Source: Candidatus Mailhella merdavium
Lineage (GTDB): Bacteria; Desulfobacterota; Desulfovibrionia; Desulfovibrionales; Desulfovibrionaceae
Direction of reading: 5' to 3'
DNA: 40,799 nt
NCBI GenBank assembly: GCA_019119045.1
Contig: DWXS01000068.1
Location: 1 to 40,799 of the forward strand
Below the pieces are notes generated by a model that saw nothing but the letters and a program-made list of their open reading frames with translations, searched no databases and was not told the DNA's origin. The translations under genes were made by a program, and so were the position numbers. Shown piece after piece: positions 24,314-32,760 of this stretch. How positions within the stretch are numbered: position 1 is the first letter of the stretch; every line of letters starts with the position of its first letter.

Positions 24314-26056
24314 ATGCGAGTTGGAACACATCGAACGGGAATTTTCGGCATACGGTGGGTATTTTTCTGCTTTTGCGCATGGCTGATTTCGGGCTGCGCC
24401 ACGACCCAGACCACCATTCTGCCCAATCCGGACGATGCCGCCCCGGACTACTCGGGAATTATTCTCGAGGACGACGGTATTGTTCTGACCGATGCGGAAC
24501 GCAGAGCCCTCCTGTCACAGGGAGAACTGGATCGCGGCCTGAGTCGTGAAGATCTGCTGGAAGTCCAGAAGTATTTCAAATTCTATGTTCACGGCAACCG
24601 CCGTACCATCGAGCTGAATCTGCTCCGTTCCCGTCCTTATCTGGCCTATGCCCGCAAAGTCTTCCGGGAAAAGGGCATGCCCGAGGAGCTGGCCTGTCTT
24701 GCCTATGTGGAAAGCGGATACAATCCTGTTGCCGTTTCCCGCTCCAAGGCTATGGGAATGTGGCAGTTCATGTCCGCCACGGGGCGGCAGTATGATCTCA
24801 CGCAGGACTGGTGGATGGACGAACGGCTGGATCCCTATAAGGCGACTCGTGCTGCGGCGGAATATCTGGCAGAGCTTTACGACATGTTCCATGACTGGCA
24901 TCTGGCCATTGCTTCTTACAATGCCGGCCCCGGCAAGATCAGCCGGGCGCTGGAAGGAACCGGCGAGAGCGAATTCTTTGAACTTTGCCGCAGTAACGAC
25001 ATGCTGGATGAAAAACGGCAGCTCAAGCCGGAAACCATGCAGTATGTGCCGCGTTTTCTTGCCATGTGCAAGATCATGCGCAATATCGACACGCTGGGGT
25101 TCAGCCCCGCGGAACCACGCCCTGAAGATCTGGTGAAGGTTCCCGCCCGGGAACTGCGCGCCAAACCCAACACGGATCTGGCAGCCTTTGCCGGCGCGCT
25201 GAACATGAGCTGGGCGGAATTTTCCGCCTATAACCCGGCCTTCAAGCGTTATATCACCCCTCCGGACAGACATGTTTCCGTCTATGTGCCCTACCATGTC
25301 GAAGCCCGCGCGGACAAGCTGTTGCGGGACGGCAAACTGTCCGGCAAGGGCTGGGCGACATATACCATCGTGCGCAACGATACTTTGAGCAAGATCAGCA
25401 GTCGTACGGGTGTGCCCGTCAGCATTTTGCGGCAGGCCAACCCCCGCTGCGAACCGCTGCAAATCGGCAAGAAGCTGCGTATTCCCAGTATGAGCGGGAA
25501 CGGCGAATATATGATTGCGTCCGCTTCTTCCAAAAAAGCCTCTTCCGGAAGTTCTTCCTCCTCCTCAAAGGCCTCTCAGGGAAAACGCTCCTCCGGGAGT
25601 TCCAGAGCCGCAGCCGTGGCCGCCGCACCGAAGAAATCCTCTCAGACGGCGGCTCCGTCGAAAAAGTCTTCCCGGTCGGCCACTGTGGCGGCCGCGTCAA
25701 AAAAATCGTCCTCGACATCTGCCAAATCTTCCGGTTCTGGAAAAAGCGGAGGACGCTCGCATGAGGTGCGTTCCGGCGATACGCTGGCTTCCATCGCCAG
25801 GGAATACGGCGTCACGCTGACGGCCATGCGTGAGGCAAATACCCAGCTTGAGGATCCGCATAAGCTGAAGGTAGGACAGAAGCTCAATGTTCCCGCAGCC
25901 CCCAAGAAGGACATCATGTACACAGTCCGGTCGGGCGATACGTTATGGAGCATTTCCCGCCGCTTCAACACGTCCCCCGGAGAAATCCGCAGCCTGAACA
26001 ACCTCACGAGCAATACTCTCCGTCCCGGAGACGCTCTGCGGGTGGCCGTCAACTGA
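24314..26056 (+). CDS. MltD-type lytic transglycosylase lipoprotein with three LysM repeats
   Basis: This 580-residue envelope lipoprotein cleaves peptidoglycan glycan strands. The lipobox LISGC puts the lipid on Cys28. A SLT-type catalytic domain (about 120-240) has Glu133 in AYVESGYNP, then MWQFM and IASYNAGPGKI. LysM units that bind peptidoglycan follow at about 350-396, 479-525 and 535-580. A Ser/Lys/Ala-rich flexible linker (about 405-475) separates the first from the others. GGGAG precedes the ATG. The gene resembles mltD, with a lipobox and multiple LysM repeats, and ends at a strong terminator. Confidence 0.93.
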   Translation: MRVGTHRTGIFGIRWVFFCFCAWLISGCATTQTTILPNPDDAAPDYSGIILEDDGIVLTDAERRALLSQGELDRGLSREDLLEVQKYFKFYVHGNRRTIELNLLRSRPYLAYARKVFREKGMPEELACLAYVESGYNPVAVSRSKAMGMWQFMSATGRQYDLTQDWWMDERLDPYKATRAAAEYLAELYDMFHDWHLAIASYNAGPGKISRALEGTGESEFFELCRSNDMLDEKRQLKPETMQYVPRFLAMCKIMRNIDTLGFSPAEPRPEDLVKVPARELRAKPNTDLAAFAGALNMSWAEFSAYNPAFKRYITPPDRHVSVYVPYHVEARADKLLRDGKLSGKGWATYTIVRNDTLSKISSRTGVPVSILRQANPRCEPLQIGKKLRIPSMSGNGEYMIASASSKKASSGSSSSSSKASQGKRSSGSSRAAAVAAAPKKSSQTAAPSKKSSRSATVAAASKKSSSTSAKSSGSGKSGGRSHEVRSGDTLASIAREYGVTLTAMREANTQLEDPHKLKVGQKLNVPAAPKKDIMYTVRSGDTLWSISRRFNTSPGEIRSLNNLTSNTLRPGDALRVAVN

Positions 26057-26082
26057 TCCTCGGCTCGGCACTTTTTTTGCAG

Positions 26083-26118
26083 CCCCGCATGTCTTCCTTT
26101 CATGCGGGGTTTCTTTTT
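26083..26118 (+). terminator. Intrinsic terminator after the transglycosylase gene
   Basis: CCCCGCATG at 26083-26091 pairs perfectly with CATGCGGGG at 26101-26109, and TTTCTTTTT follows. Confidence 0.9.
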
Positions 26119-26135
26119 GGGGGCGGCAACGACAC

Positions 26136-26165
26136 TTTACTTGCGGCATATCTTGAGGATACAAT
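26136..26165 (+). promoter_or_regulatory. Candidate promoter for the Tim44-domain gene
   Basis: TACAAT at 26160-26165 is a good -10; a weak TTTACT or TTACTT lies 17-18 bases before it. It sits between the previous terminator and the next gene, which needs its own promoter. Confidence 0.35.
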
Positions 26166-26273
26166 GACACTTGTGAATGTTTTTATTTCCGGTCGCAGAG
26201 GGGCAGTATCGCGTTTCCCTTTGCGTCCGCGTCTTCCTTTTCCGGAAGATGTTAACCCAAAAAGGAACCGTAA

Positions 26274-27182
26274 ATGAAAGCGTGGAAAGTTCTGACCCTG
26301 TGCGTTGCCTGCATGGCGGCCTTTTCCCTGAGTATTCCCTCCGATGTGGAAGCAAAGCGTCTTGGCGGAGGGCGCAGTTTCGGCAGTTCTCCCAGCATGA
26401 GCCGTCCTGCGACGCCGTCGGCGCCGAGCGGAACCTATCGTCAGCAGAGCAATACCTACAGTCGGCAGGCAAATCCCGCGGCCGGCGCGGGTGCGGCCGC
26501 CATGAACCGCCCCGGATGGGGAGGCATGCTGGGCGGCCTTCTTGCGGGAACCTTCATCGGTTCCATGCTGTTCGGCAATGGTATGGCCGGAGCAGGGGCA
26601 GGCGGTGGTCTGCTGGATCTCATCATTCTGGGTCTGCTGGTGTATTTCGGCGTCAAGATGTTCCGTCGTTTTAAGGCAAACCAGCAGGGTGGGGCAGCCT
26701 CGTCCTCCATGTATCGTGAAGCTCCCCGGCCCGCTTCCGACGCTTCTGCCTGGGGCAGTCTGAAAAATGAGGAAGGGCAGACCTATGAAGCTCCCCGCGC
26801 GTCGGCCGTTCCCTCCGACTTTGATCAGGAAGAGTTTCTGCGCGGTGCGAAAATGGCCTATACACGGCTTCAGGAATCGTGGGATCGCCGTGATCTGGAC
26901 GATATTGCCCAGTTTGCCACCCCGGCCGTGGTGCAGGAACTGCGCGCCCAGAGGGACGAAGATCCTAAGCCGGGCGTAACGCAAATTCTCAAAGTCGACG
27001 CCTCCGTGGTGGAAGTGCGTGAGGAAGGGACGGAACAGCGCGTATCCGTGTTCTTTGACGTGCTGATGCGCGAAGATCCCACGCAGGAACGTCCGGAACA
27101 GGTGCGCGAACTGTGGCATTTTGTGCGAAATCGCGCGGGTGACGATTCATGGAGATTGGACGGAATCCAGCAGATGGTATAG
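26274..27182 (+). CDS. Tim44-like domain membrane protein
   Basis: This 302-residue protein has a signal peptide (about 1-27, ending VEA), a long Gly/Ser/Ala-rich low-complexity segment, two hydrophobic segments (about 84-103 and 112-129), and a C-terminal Tim44-like domain (about 185-302; RGAKMAYTRLQESW, then LDDIAQFATPAVVQEL). In bacteria such proteins are inner-membrane proteins of unknown role with the fold of mitochondrial Tim44 and ribosomal mL45. It follows a terminator and precedes a gene-free stretch. Confidence 0.85.
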   Translation: MKAWKVLTLCVACMAAFSLSIPSDVEAKRLGGGRSFGSSPSMSRPATPSAPSGTYRQQSNTYSRQANPAAGAGAAAMNRPGWGGMLGGLLAGTFIGSMLFGNGMAGAGAGGGLLDLIILGLLVYFGVKMFRRFKANQQGGAASSSMYREAPRPASDASAWGSLKNEEGQTYEAPRASAVPSDFDQEEFLRGAKMAYTRLQESWDRRDLDDIAQFATPAVVQELRAQRDEDPKPGVTQILKVDASVVEVREEGTEQRVSVFFDVLMREDPTQERPEQVRELWHFVRNRAGDDSWRLDGIQQMV

Positions 27183-27367
27183 AGCGGAGCAGACTGTCTT
27201 TTCCCCGAACGCTCTTTTGCCGGACAAAGATGTTCGCCCTTTTTTATGAGAAGGCACAGTTTCCGTTTTTCGCCTGTATAGACGATTCCGTCTTTACAGG
27301 ATGACGAAGGCTCTGGTTCGGCTGGGCGAGATACAGGATCGCTCTTCAGGAACGGACACTGTTGTAG

Positions 27368-27407
27368 AGAAGCCGATTCCGATCTTCCCGCATACTGATC
27401 GGCTTCT
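27368..27407. repeat. 10-bp perfect inverted repeat
   Basis: AGAAGCCGAT at 27368-27377 pairs with ATCGGCTTCT at 27398-27407 around a 20-base loop. It may be part of a structured RNA that ends at the terminator 100 bases downstream. Confidence 0.6.
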
Positions 27408-27508
27408 TCCATCCCGGAGCCCCTGCCGGAAGAAGGGCGGAAGACACCTGACAGCATGGGACTTGTGCTGAATCGTGAAGCTGTCATACCGGTGAAAATG
27501 TATGAAGA

Positions 27509-27544
27509 GCCCCGGGCGGAGCTTTCGCCCGGGGCATCCTTTTT
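27509..27544 (+). terminator. Strong intrinsic terminator without an adjacent gene
   Basis: GCCCCGGGCG at 27509-27518 pairs perfectly with CGCCCGGGGC at 27526-27535, and a T run lies at 27540-27544. The nearest upstream plus-strand stop is at 27182. Confidence 0.9.
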
Positions 27545-27605
27545 GCTTTTTTCACGAACAGGGCCTTTCCATGCTAAGCGTTTCGCCCGGCCGTAAAAAA
27601 GCGAA

Positions 27606-27636
27606 TTGACAAGAGGGCGCAGTCAGTGAAATGTTT
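27606..27636 (+). promoter_or_regulatory. Candidate promoter for the PmtA-like gene
   Basis: A perfect TTGACA (27606-27611) is followed 18 bases later by a poor -10 (AATGTT). It lies just beyond a terminator and about 125 bases before the next gene, which makes a promoter here plausible. Confidence 0.35.
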
Positions 27637-27692
27637 TCTGCGGATTTCTTCCACCGGTATTCGATGTGCTGTAATTTTCGAAAAGAAAGACG

Positions 27693-27713
27693 CTCTCTCT
27701 CACTCTCTCTCTT
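27693..27713 (+). repeat. CT dinucleotide tract
   Basis: Four CT units, one CA, then five CT units lie 23 bases upstream of the start used for the PmtA-like gene. Such tracts can change length by slippage. The reading frame is open through it back to an ATG at 27631. Confidence 0.6.
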
Positions 27714-27735
27714 TGTCGAACCCCCTGGTTATCAT

Positions 27736-28512
27736 ATGACGGAATGGAAAATTGATATGCCGATTTTTGCAAATTCCATGAAAGCACGCTGGTTGAATGG
27801 TCTGGGTATGTTGCTGCGTACAAATCCCGTCGTGGGAGGAATACGGAGAGGAGCGGGAAAAGTCGGCTCTTTTTCCAGGGAGAGGAGAATTTCCGCCAGA
27901 ATGCCCAGAAATATACGGAGACTCAGCCTTCGCGTACTGCGCAACGGACGTGTCGTCCTGCGTCGGGGGAGCAATGCTCCACGCTTTGCCGTCGAGCTGG
28001 TGCGTCACCCCAGAACTGTCGGCGCCATATGTCCGAGCGGAACTCAGCTTGCGGGAGCCATGGCCGCAGCCATTCCGGAAGGGAAGGGACTGGTGATTGA
28101 GATCGGCGCAGGGACGGGGGCCGTGACGCGGGCCATACTTGCCCGGGGGATAGAGCCTGAACGCCTGCTTGTGCTGGAGCGTTCACCGGAGTTCTGCCGT
28201 ATGTTGCGGAGGAAATTTCCGGGGCTGAATATTGTGGAAGGGGATGCGGCCATGCTGGCTTCCTATGTGCCGGAAGGCCGTGAGGTGGTTGCCGTCGTTT
28301 CTTCCCTGCCGCTGATGAATTTTCCTTCTTCTCTGCGGGAAGCCATTCTTGAGCAGGTTCGGCGCGTGATCGGTACACGGGGATGCGTCATCCAGTTTAC
28401 CTATGCGCTGCTTGGCGAATCGCCCTACTCGCGGAATGGTTTTCGACGCGACCTGTGCCGCTTTATTCCCAGAAACCTGCCGCCTGCCAAGGTAGAACGC
28501 TTCTGGCTTTAG
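27736..28512 (+). CDS. PmtA-like phospholipid N-methyltransferase
   Basis: This 258-residue SAM-dependent methyltransferase has motif I IEIGAGTGAVT (121-131), an acidic LERS at the end of strand 2, GDA (169-171) and the active-site-like SSLPLMNFP (189-197), as in PmtA, which methylates phosphatidylethanolamine at the membrane. The family is related to rRNA adenine dimethylases. The basic N-terminal extension of about 90 residues, rich in Arg, is longer than in typical PmtA (about 200 residues) and might bind membranes. Starts at 27757 and 27778 are also possible; none has a good ribosome site. The gene stands alone. Confidence 0.7.
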   Translation: MTEWKIDMPIFANSMKARWLNGLGMLLRTNPVVGGIRRGAGKVGSFSRERRISARMPRNIRRLSLRVLRNGRVVLRRGSNAPRFAVELVRHPRTVGAICPSGTQLAGAMAAAIPEGKGLVIEIGAGTGAVTRAILARGIEPERLLVLERSPEFCRMLRRKFPGLNIVEGDAAMLASYVPEGREVVAVVSSLPLMNFPSSLREAILEQVRRVIGTRGCVIQFTYALLGESPYSRNGFRRDLCRFIPRNLPPAKVERFWL

Positions 28513-28955
28513 CTTCACACGAGTCGGATTGGAAGCGGAGAGGCGAGCTTTCGTTTTGCAGGAGGTTCTGCTTTGTGATTGGCCCTTCTGCTGCGCTGGT
28601 TACGTTCAGAGGCGGTGCCGGAAGTTCCATCTGAAAAAGACGTGGGCCGTTTTGTTTTGAACATGCTCCCGGAACCAGGTGAAGCAGGATTCCGCCGCAA
28701 GGCCGGATCAAACGCAATATTTTTGTTGCGGCGTAGCTGCCCGACGAGCGGGGGCATGGACAACAGAGCAGGCTCCGGCGGAGACGCGAAACCTGCGGGC
28801 TGGAACACAGAGGGCCTGAACGCCGATGTGTTCAGGAGCAGAACGTACTGATTCCGTTCCGCAGGTACAGCGGAATAAGTGCGCCGGCAAGAGAATAGCC
28901 CCGCAGGAAGATCCGGGCATTGCGCCCCGTATCGGTACTCGATGTGTGAGCTGTA
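28513..28955. other. Intergenic region with a dispersed repeat
   Basis: The 443 bases between converging genes contain repeat copy C (28654-28849). The remainder has no gene or terminator I can support. Confidence 0.5.
28654..28849 (+). repeat. Dispersed intergenic repeat, copy C
   Basis: It begins GTTTTGAACATGCTCC and contains GAGCAGGCTCCGGCGGAGAC, then CTGGAACA, and ends GTTCAGGAGCAGAACG. The ends are imperfect inverted repeats of each other (TTTTGAACAT against ATGTGTTCAGG). Confidence 0.7.
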
Positions 28956-29927
28956 TTATTTTCTTCTGTCGTTTCCCCGGATGAGGTAAAATTTTTTCTT
29001 TTCCTCATACATCCTGCGATCGGCTTCATCGAACTGTTTTCTGATATTGCAGGCGGAGGCCCGCCAGGAAATGCCGACGGAACTGCTGATGCCATGCAGT
29101 TCCATATCCCGATGGACGGAAAGAACAAGGGAGCGGAAACCGGCTTCATCGTGCGTGTCGTCAATAATGACAAACTCGTCCCCACCGATACGGAAAGCCG
29201 CTTCACCGAAGGCCTGGCGCAGGAGATTGTCTCCCGCGCTGTGTCCAAGCCTGTCGTTCATTTTTTTCAGCCCGTTCAGATCAAAGCAGGCAAGACCCAG
29301 AGGTGAGCTGTGTTCATCCTGCCAGGAATCCAGAATCTGATTGAATTTATTCCTGTTGCAGAGTCCGGTCAGGGAATCTTCAAAGCTCATGCGCCTGAGT
29401 ATGTTTGTCTGATGCTCGATATTCTTTTTTTGCGAGTCAATCTGCTCCTGAAGATAGGTATAGGTTTCCCTGGAAAATTTTGTGGGAAAGCCGATATCGC
29501 TTTCCACCATCTCCGAATAGGGATTCGATATATGTATATGGTGGCAGCGGAAGCCTGTTTCCGTCCAGCGGAACAGGGCTGTTATGCGCTGATGTACTCT
29601 CAGATAGATGTTGGTACTCGGATCTGTGGCTATCCACAGTCTCCCGGTACAGAGAAAAACATCCGGCGCGACCAGAAGTACGTCATAGTGTTCGTCCGAA
29701 ATATTACAGAGTGGAACCTTGCCTGCAAACTGCCGGAACGTATTCGCCGTTGTTTCGAGATCTGCCGCGTATTCGTGTTCCGCTGCGCCGAACCAGCTGA
29801 AGGGGGCCTCAAAATAGGCAATCAGAGCTTCGTCGTCATTTTCGCAATAGTGCTTATGCAGAAAAAAACTGGTCAGATCCCTCACTATCTTCTTTTTTAC
29901 ATCGTCGGCGATCAGTTTGTCTATCAT
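28956..29927 (-). CDS. GGDEF-domain protein with a SnoaL/NTF2-like N-terminus
   Basis: This 323-residue protein probably makes cyclic di-GMP in the cytosol. An N-terminal domain (about 1-140) looks SnoaL/NTF2-like and may bind a ligand. A helical linker (about 155-180) leads to the GGDEF domain from about 181 (DSLTGLCNR, DLNGLKKMNDRLGHSAGDNLL), with the active motif GGDEF intact at 248-252. The helix between GDNLLRQ and FRIGGDEF is about nine residues shorter than in model cyclases such as PleD, and no RxxD inhibitory site precedes GGDEF. The ATG at 29927, with GGGAA seven bases upstream, is preferred to a TTG two codons earlier. It lies 140 bases downstream of the LprI-like gene. Confidence 0.8.
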   Translation of the reverse strand: MIDKLIADDVKKKIVRDLTSFFLHKHYCENDDEALIAYFEAPFSWFGAAEHEYAADLETTANTFRQFAGKVPLCNISDEHYDVLLVAPDVFLCTGRLWIATDPSTNIYLRVHQRITALFRWTETGFRCHHIHISNPYSEMVESDIGFPTKFSRETYTYLQEQIDSQKKNIEHQTNILRRMSFEDSLTGLCNRNKFNQILDSWQDEHSSPLGLACFDLNGLKKMNDRLGHSAGDNLLRQAFGEAAFRIGGDEFVIIDDTHDEAGFRSLVLSVHRDMELHGISSSVGISWRASACNIRKQFDEADRRMYEEKKKFYLIRGNDRRK

Positions 29928-30067
29928 CTGCAAATTCCCATTGCTCCAGGTTCAACACATCGCTCGTCTGCCTGCTTTCCCGCCTCGTTGTGAGCCGTAT
30001 CGGCGTCAGACGGAACCGGTGAACCATCAAAAAAGAAGAGGGAGGCCCGACGGGCTCCGCAAGCTTT

Positions 30068-30853
30068 TCAGCGTGCGCCTTCCTCCGCGTTTTCAAATAT
30101 GGCGATCAGCTTTTTTGCGAGTGGCTTGTATCCTCCGCACACTGCGCTGCATTCCTGAAAAAGGCGCAGGCCCAGCTCTTCGTCCGGGGTGGGGCTGTCG
30201 TTAAACGCATCGACAAAGATATCTTCAACATCCTGCTCTGACAAAAGTTCGTTGGATATCAGATGCAGAAAGGCGGAAAGAAACTGCATTTCCAGTTCAT
30301 ATTCGTGTGCTGATTCGGAAGTCATCAGTATCTCCTGTGTAAACGCCAGCACGTCGCCGCATGTGTAATTATCTTTTATATATCCTGGATATGCGATCAA
30401 AAAATCGTTTATTCCGGAATAATATTGCATGGTAAGGCATTGCTTCAAAGATTCGCCTCTCAACCCGGCACAGAGAGATCGCGGGGAAACCGGTTGCACT
30501 TGCCGTTCTGGAAGGAGTTCTCCGCGCCTGTTTCTGGTCATGGACCATATATGCGACATGAAGTAGTCCAGTGCAAGAAGATCATTGTCTGAGCATATGG
30601 CGGATTCCACGGGGCTTGAGATTTTGGAGCAGTCGACCGGAAGGCCGGCGTAAGAATTATTTCCGTCGCCGTCAGAATATGCATCGGGTTCCGGATTGTT
30701 GATATTTTTTCGTGAATCCGTCTGTACGGACTGCTTGGGAAGCCAGCCCTTCAGGCTCTGTACGTCTCCGGACTTGGAAAAGGCGCAGGCTGCCGGGAAT
30801 GAAAAGAACAGAGTGCAGAGCAGAATAGTTGTGATTGCCGGTAGTATGTTCAT
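30068..30853 (-). CDS. Exported protein with an LprI-like (DUF1311) motif
   Basis: This 261-residue protein has a signal peptide (about 1-24, ending PAACA) and a Cys-rich module (about 74-103) with DCSKISSPVESAICSDNDLL, the CxxxxxPxExAIC pattern of LprI/DUF1311 proteins, some of which inhibit lysozyme in the periplasm. More Cys residues follow (LCAGL, QCLTM, TCGDV, ECSAVC), which suggests disulfides. The C-terminal part is helical and acidic and matches nothing I know. GGAG lies seven bases before the ATG. It follows the lipoprotein gene by 26 bases in a three-gene set. Confidence 0.7.
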   Translation of the reverse strand: MNILPAITTILLCTLFFSFPAACAFSKSGDVQSLKGWLPKQSVQTDSRKNINNPEPDAYSDGDGNNSYAGLPVDCSKISSPVESAICSDNDLLALDYFMSHIWSMTRNRRGELLPERQVQPVSPRSLCAGLRGESLKQCLTMQYYSGINDFLIAYPGYIKDNYTCGDVLAFTQEILMTSESAHEYELEMQFLSAFLHLISNELLSEQDVEDIFVDAFNDSPTPDEELGLRLFQECSAVCGGYKPLAKKLIAIFENAEEGAR

Positions 30854-30879
30854 CTGAGAACTCCGTTCCGAGTTGCCGT

Positions 30880-31506
30880 TTATCTGAACAGAACGACGGA
30901 TGTGCCTTTTTCCAGCGCGTTGTCTATGGAAACATCGGACAGTCGTACGGAAAACGTCGCTCCCTCTTTTGCCGTGAGAGAGGAAAATACATGCGGCTCA
31001 TCCTCCACATAGGCGGAAATGACATGGAAGGGGAAGGGCTTGCCCGTATCGTTGGTTATGCTGATATTGACGCCGAGTTCGAGACTGCCGAATTCTCCGC
31101 CCACATGCTCAATTCTGTTCTTAATCTTCTCCGGAATGCCGAGCGTCAGCAGCGTGTCGGGATCGGATATGAGGTTGATATGGGAATCGGACAGGAGTTT
31201 GCCCTCCGTACTTTTGGCCAGCAGAATGGGAATGTTGAAATGGGCGTAGGAATCGAAGTCGTTTCTTGTGCAGCCTGCATATTCTGCATCGTCAAAGATG
31301 ATGGGAATTTTTCCCTGTATTTCGATGAGCGCGTCGGAGGGGGTTTTGCTGTTGCCTTCATGGCAGCTTGAAATCTCGACACGCAGATCGCCGGGGATCA
31401 CTTTGTTTTCGGAGCTGAGCAGATCCGTCATGTTGACCTGTGTGTCGACTTCCGCGTCGCATCCGAAAAGAAGCAGTAAAAGTGTCAGAAGCAGCGTCCG
31501 TTTCAT
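30880..31506 (-). CDS. Lipoprotein resembling YafY/YfjS (DUF7424)
   Basis: This 208-residue lipoprotein has a lipobox LLFGC with the lipidated Cys at 16. The body (VDTQVNMTDLLSSENK, then DLRVEISSC, then CTRNDFDSYAHFNIPI) resembles the E. coli lipoproteins YafY and YfjS, which come from cryptic prophages and influence DegP; I make this match from memory and it is moderate. The protein is probably a beta-rich periplasmic domain. AGGAGG precedes the ATG. The membrane-protein gene ends 24 bases upstream and the LprI-like gene starts 26 bases downstream. Confidence 0.7.
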   Translation of the reverse strand: MKRTLLLTLLLLLFGCDAEVDTQVNMTDLLSSENKVIPGDLRVEISSCHEGNSKTPSDALIEIQGKIPIIFDDAEYAGCTRNDFDSYAHFNIPILLAKSTEGKLLSDSHINLISDPDTLLTLGIPEKIKNRIEHVGGEFGSLELGVNISITNDTGKPFPFHVISAYVEDEPHVFSSLTAKEGATFSVRLSDVSIDNALEKGTSVVLFR

Positions 31507-31530
31507 GATTCCTCCTGCGGCTCGTTCAGG

Positions 31531-31875
31531 TCAGGCTTTTTCAACCGGCTTTCCGGGCCGGGCAAGAATGAGGCAGAGCAGGGCGATGATACCGCCGATC
31601 AGAGCCTGCTGGATTGCGCCCACGTTGGGAGCGAGCAGGAAAATGCCCAATGAGAGCAGCAGCATGATGATGCTGCACGTTTTCAGTACGCGGTGCTTTT
31701 TTCCTGTAAGAAAGATGGCGAAGCACACTATGCAGGTGATAAAGGTGATGAGGGTGAAAAGATAGAACGGCGCGTCGGCACCGTTGAAGAAATTGACCAG
31801 CGCCAGAATGCGATATCCGCCTTCAAGCCCCAGGGCGCAGGCAAGTATGCCGATGATGCAGACGAACTTATTCAT
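31531..31875 (-). CDS. Small integral membrane protein, unknown function
   Basis: This 114-residue protein has about four hydrophobic segments (about 3-25, 34-55, 62-82 and 86-106) and almost no soluble part. The start at 31875 is chosen because GGAGG lies six bases upstream; the frame is open for 37 more codons but with no signal. It is the first of three closely spaced genes with the lipoprotein and LprI-like genes, which suggests a shared envelope job that I cannot name. Confidence 0.7.
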   Translation of the reverse strand: MNKFVCIIGILACALGLEGGYRILALVNFFNGADAPFYLFTLITFITCIVCFAIFLTGKKHRVLKTCSIIMLLLSLGIFLLAPNVGAIQQALIGGIIALLCLILARPGKPVEKA

Positions 31876-32760
31876 GCGAATCCTCCAGATCATACTGAAA
31901 AATGTGGAAATGCAAGTACGGCTCCGCTGTGTTCGGGAATGTTGAATCAGGGCTTGGCGTAGTACAGGAAGAGGATGAATGCTCATACAACATGATCCTC
32001 AATCTTTTTTACCTCGCATACCTGTCAGTAAAATTTCAATTGTTCTGTGGTCAGCATTCCACGGTACGAAAACATCGTACCGCACTGTTGCAGAAAATGC
32101 GGATAAGGCATGGCGGACGCGCATCGTAATGCTTTCGGATTCATGATATCACATTCAGCATTACTCCTGGAGAAGCCTCTGTTCAAGAAGAATTTTCAAG
32201 ATTTCCAGGAAGTGATTTTTTCTGCGGAAAATAAGGAATATTGGGGGATAGGATAAAATATCAAGATTCTCGCGGACAAGATGTCGAAGCGTTTTGCATT
32301 ATTTTTTCCAGACGGAGCCATGTGGAGATGCGGCTGCTTCTTTTTCTGCACAGAATGTTCAGCTCTGCGAAGTCGGGGGCTTCATAGTCGCGCAGGCTTG
32401 CGGAGAGACTTTTCCGGCGGGCGGATTCGGAAAGACGGCCGAATCGGAAGTGTGCCCGCAGGATGAGAAGGTTTCGGGGCCTGTCCGATGCCATGTTTTC
32501 CGAGATATTGGCGTTCGGCGTTGCTCTTCGTTGTGAGGAGAAATGGGGGAGACAGGTTTCCGTGACGGAGGTTCATCCCGCGTATATGCCGAATCCGGAT
32601 CGGTGCGGACAATCCCGGCCCCGTTTTGCATGCAGTATTTACGGTTCTGCGGACTTCGGCCGGAGAGACTTGCCCCCGCAGGGGAAGGCGCGACAGAATG
32701 GCGAAGACGTAGCCTCTGCGTTCGCAGCCTGAAGAGGCAGGGGGATGATGCGGTCTTCTG
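31876..32760. other. Gene-free stretch of about 885 bases
   Basis: Several short frames exist on both strands, but none has a domain, signal peptide or ribosome site I can support. A small hairpin with GGTACG and CGTACC lies at about 32063-32082. The first part is AT-rich, unlike its surroundings, and should hold the promoter of the minus-strand envelope set. Confidence 0.5.

Larger units (their letters stand above)
27183..27735. other. Gene-free stretch with hairpins and a terminator
   Basis: No protein gene is supported in these 553 bases. They hold a 10-bp hairpin (27368-27407), a strong terminator (27509-27544), a TTGACA box (27606-27611) and a CT-rich tract (27693-27713). A terminator more than 300 bases after the nearest stop suggests an unrecognised transcript. 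Confidence 0.55.

Noticed and set aside
27690..27720. CT-rich tract considered as a CRISPR-like or satellite array
   Set aside because: It is a single short dinucleotide tract with no spacers. No CRISPR array, tRNA or rRNA is seen anywhere in the window.
32294..32732. Several frames of 60-90 codons in the 885-base gap
   Set aside because: They overlap each other on both strands and show no signal peptide, domain or ribosome site.
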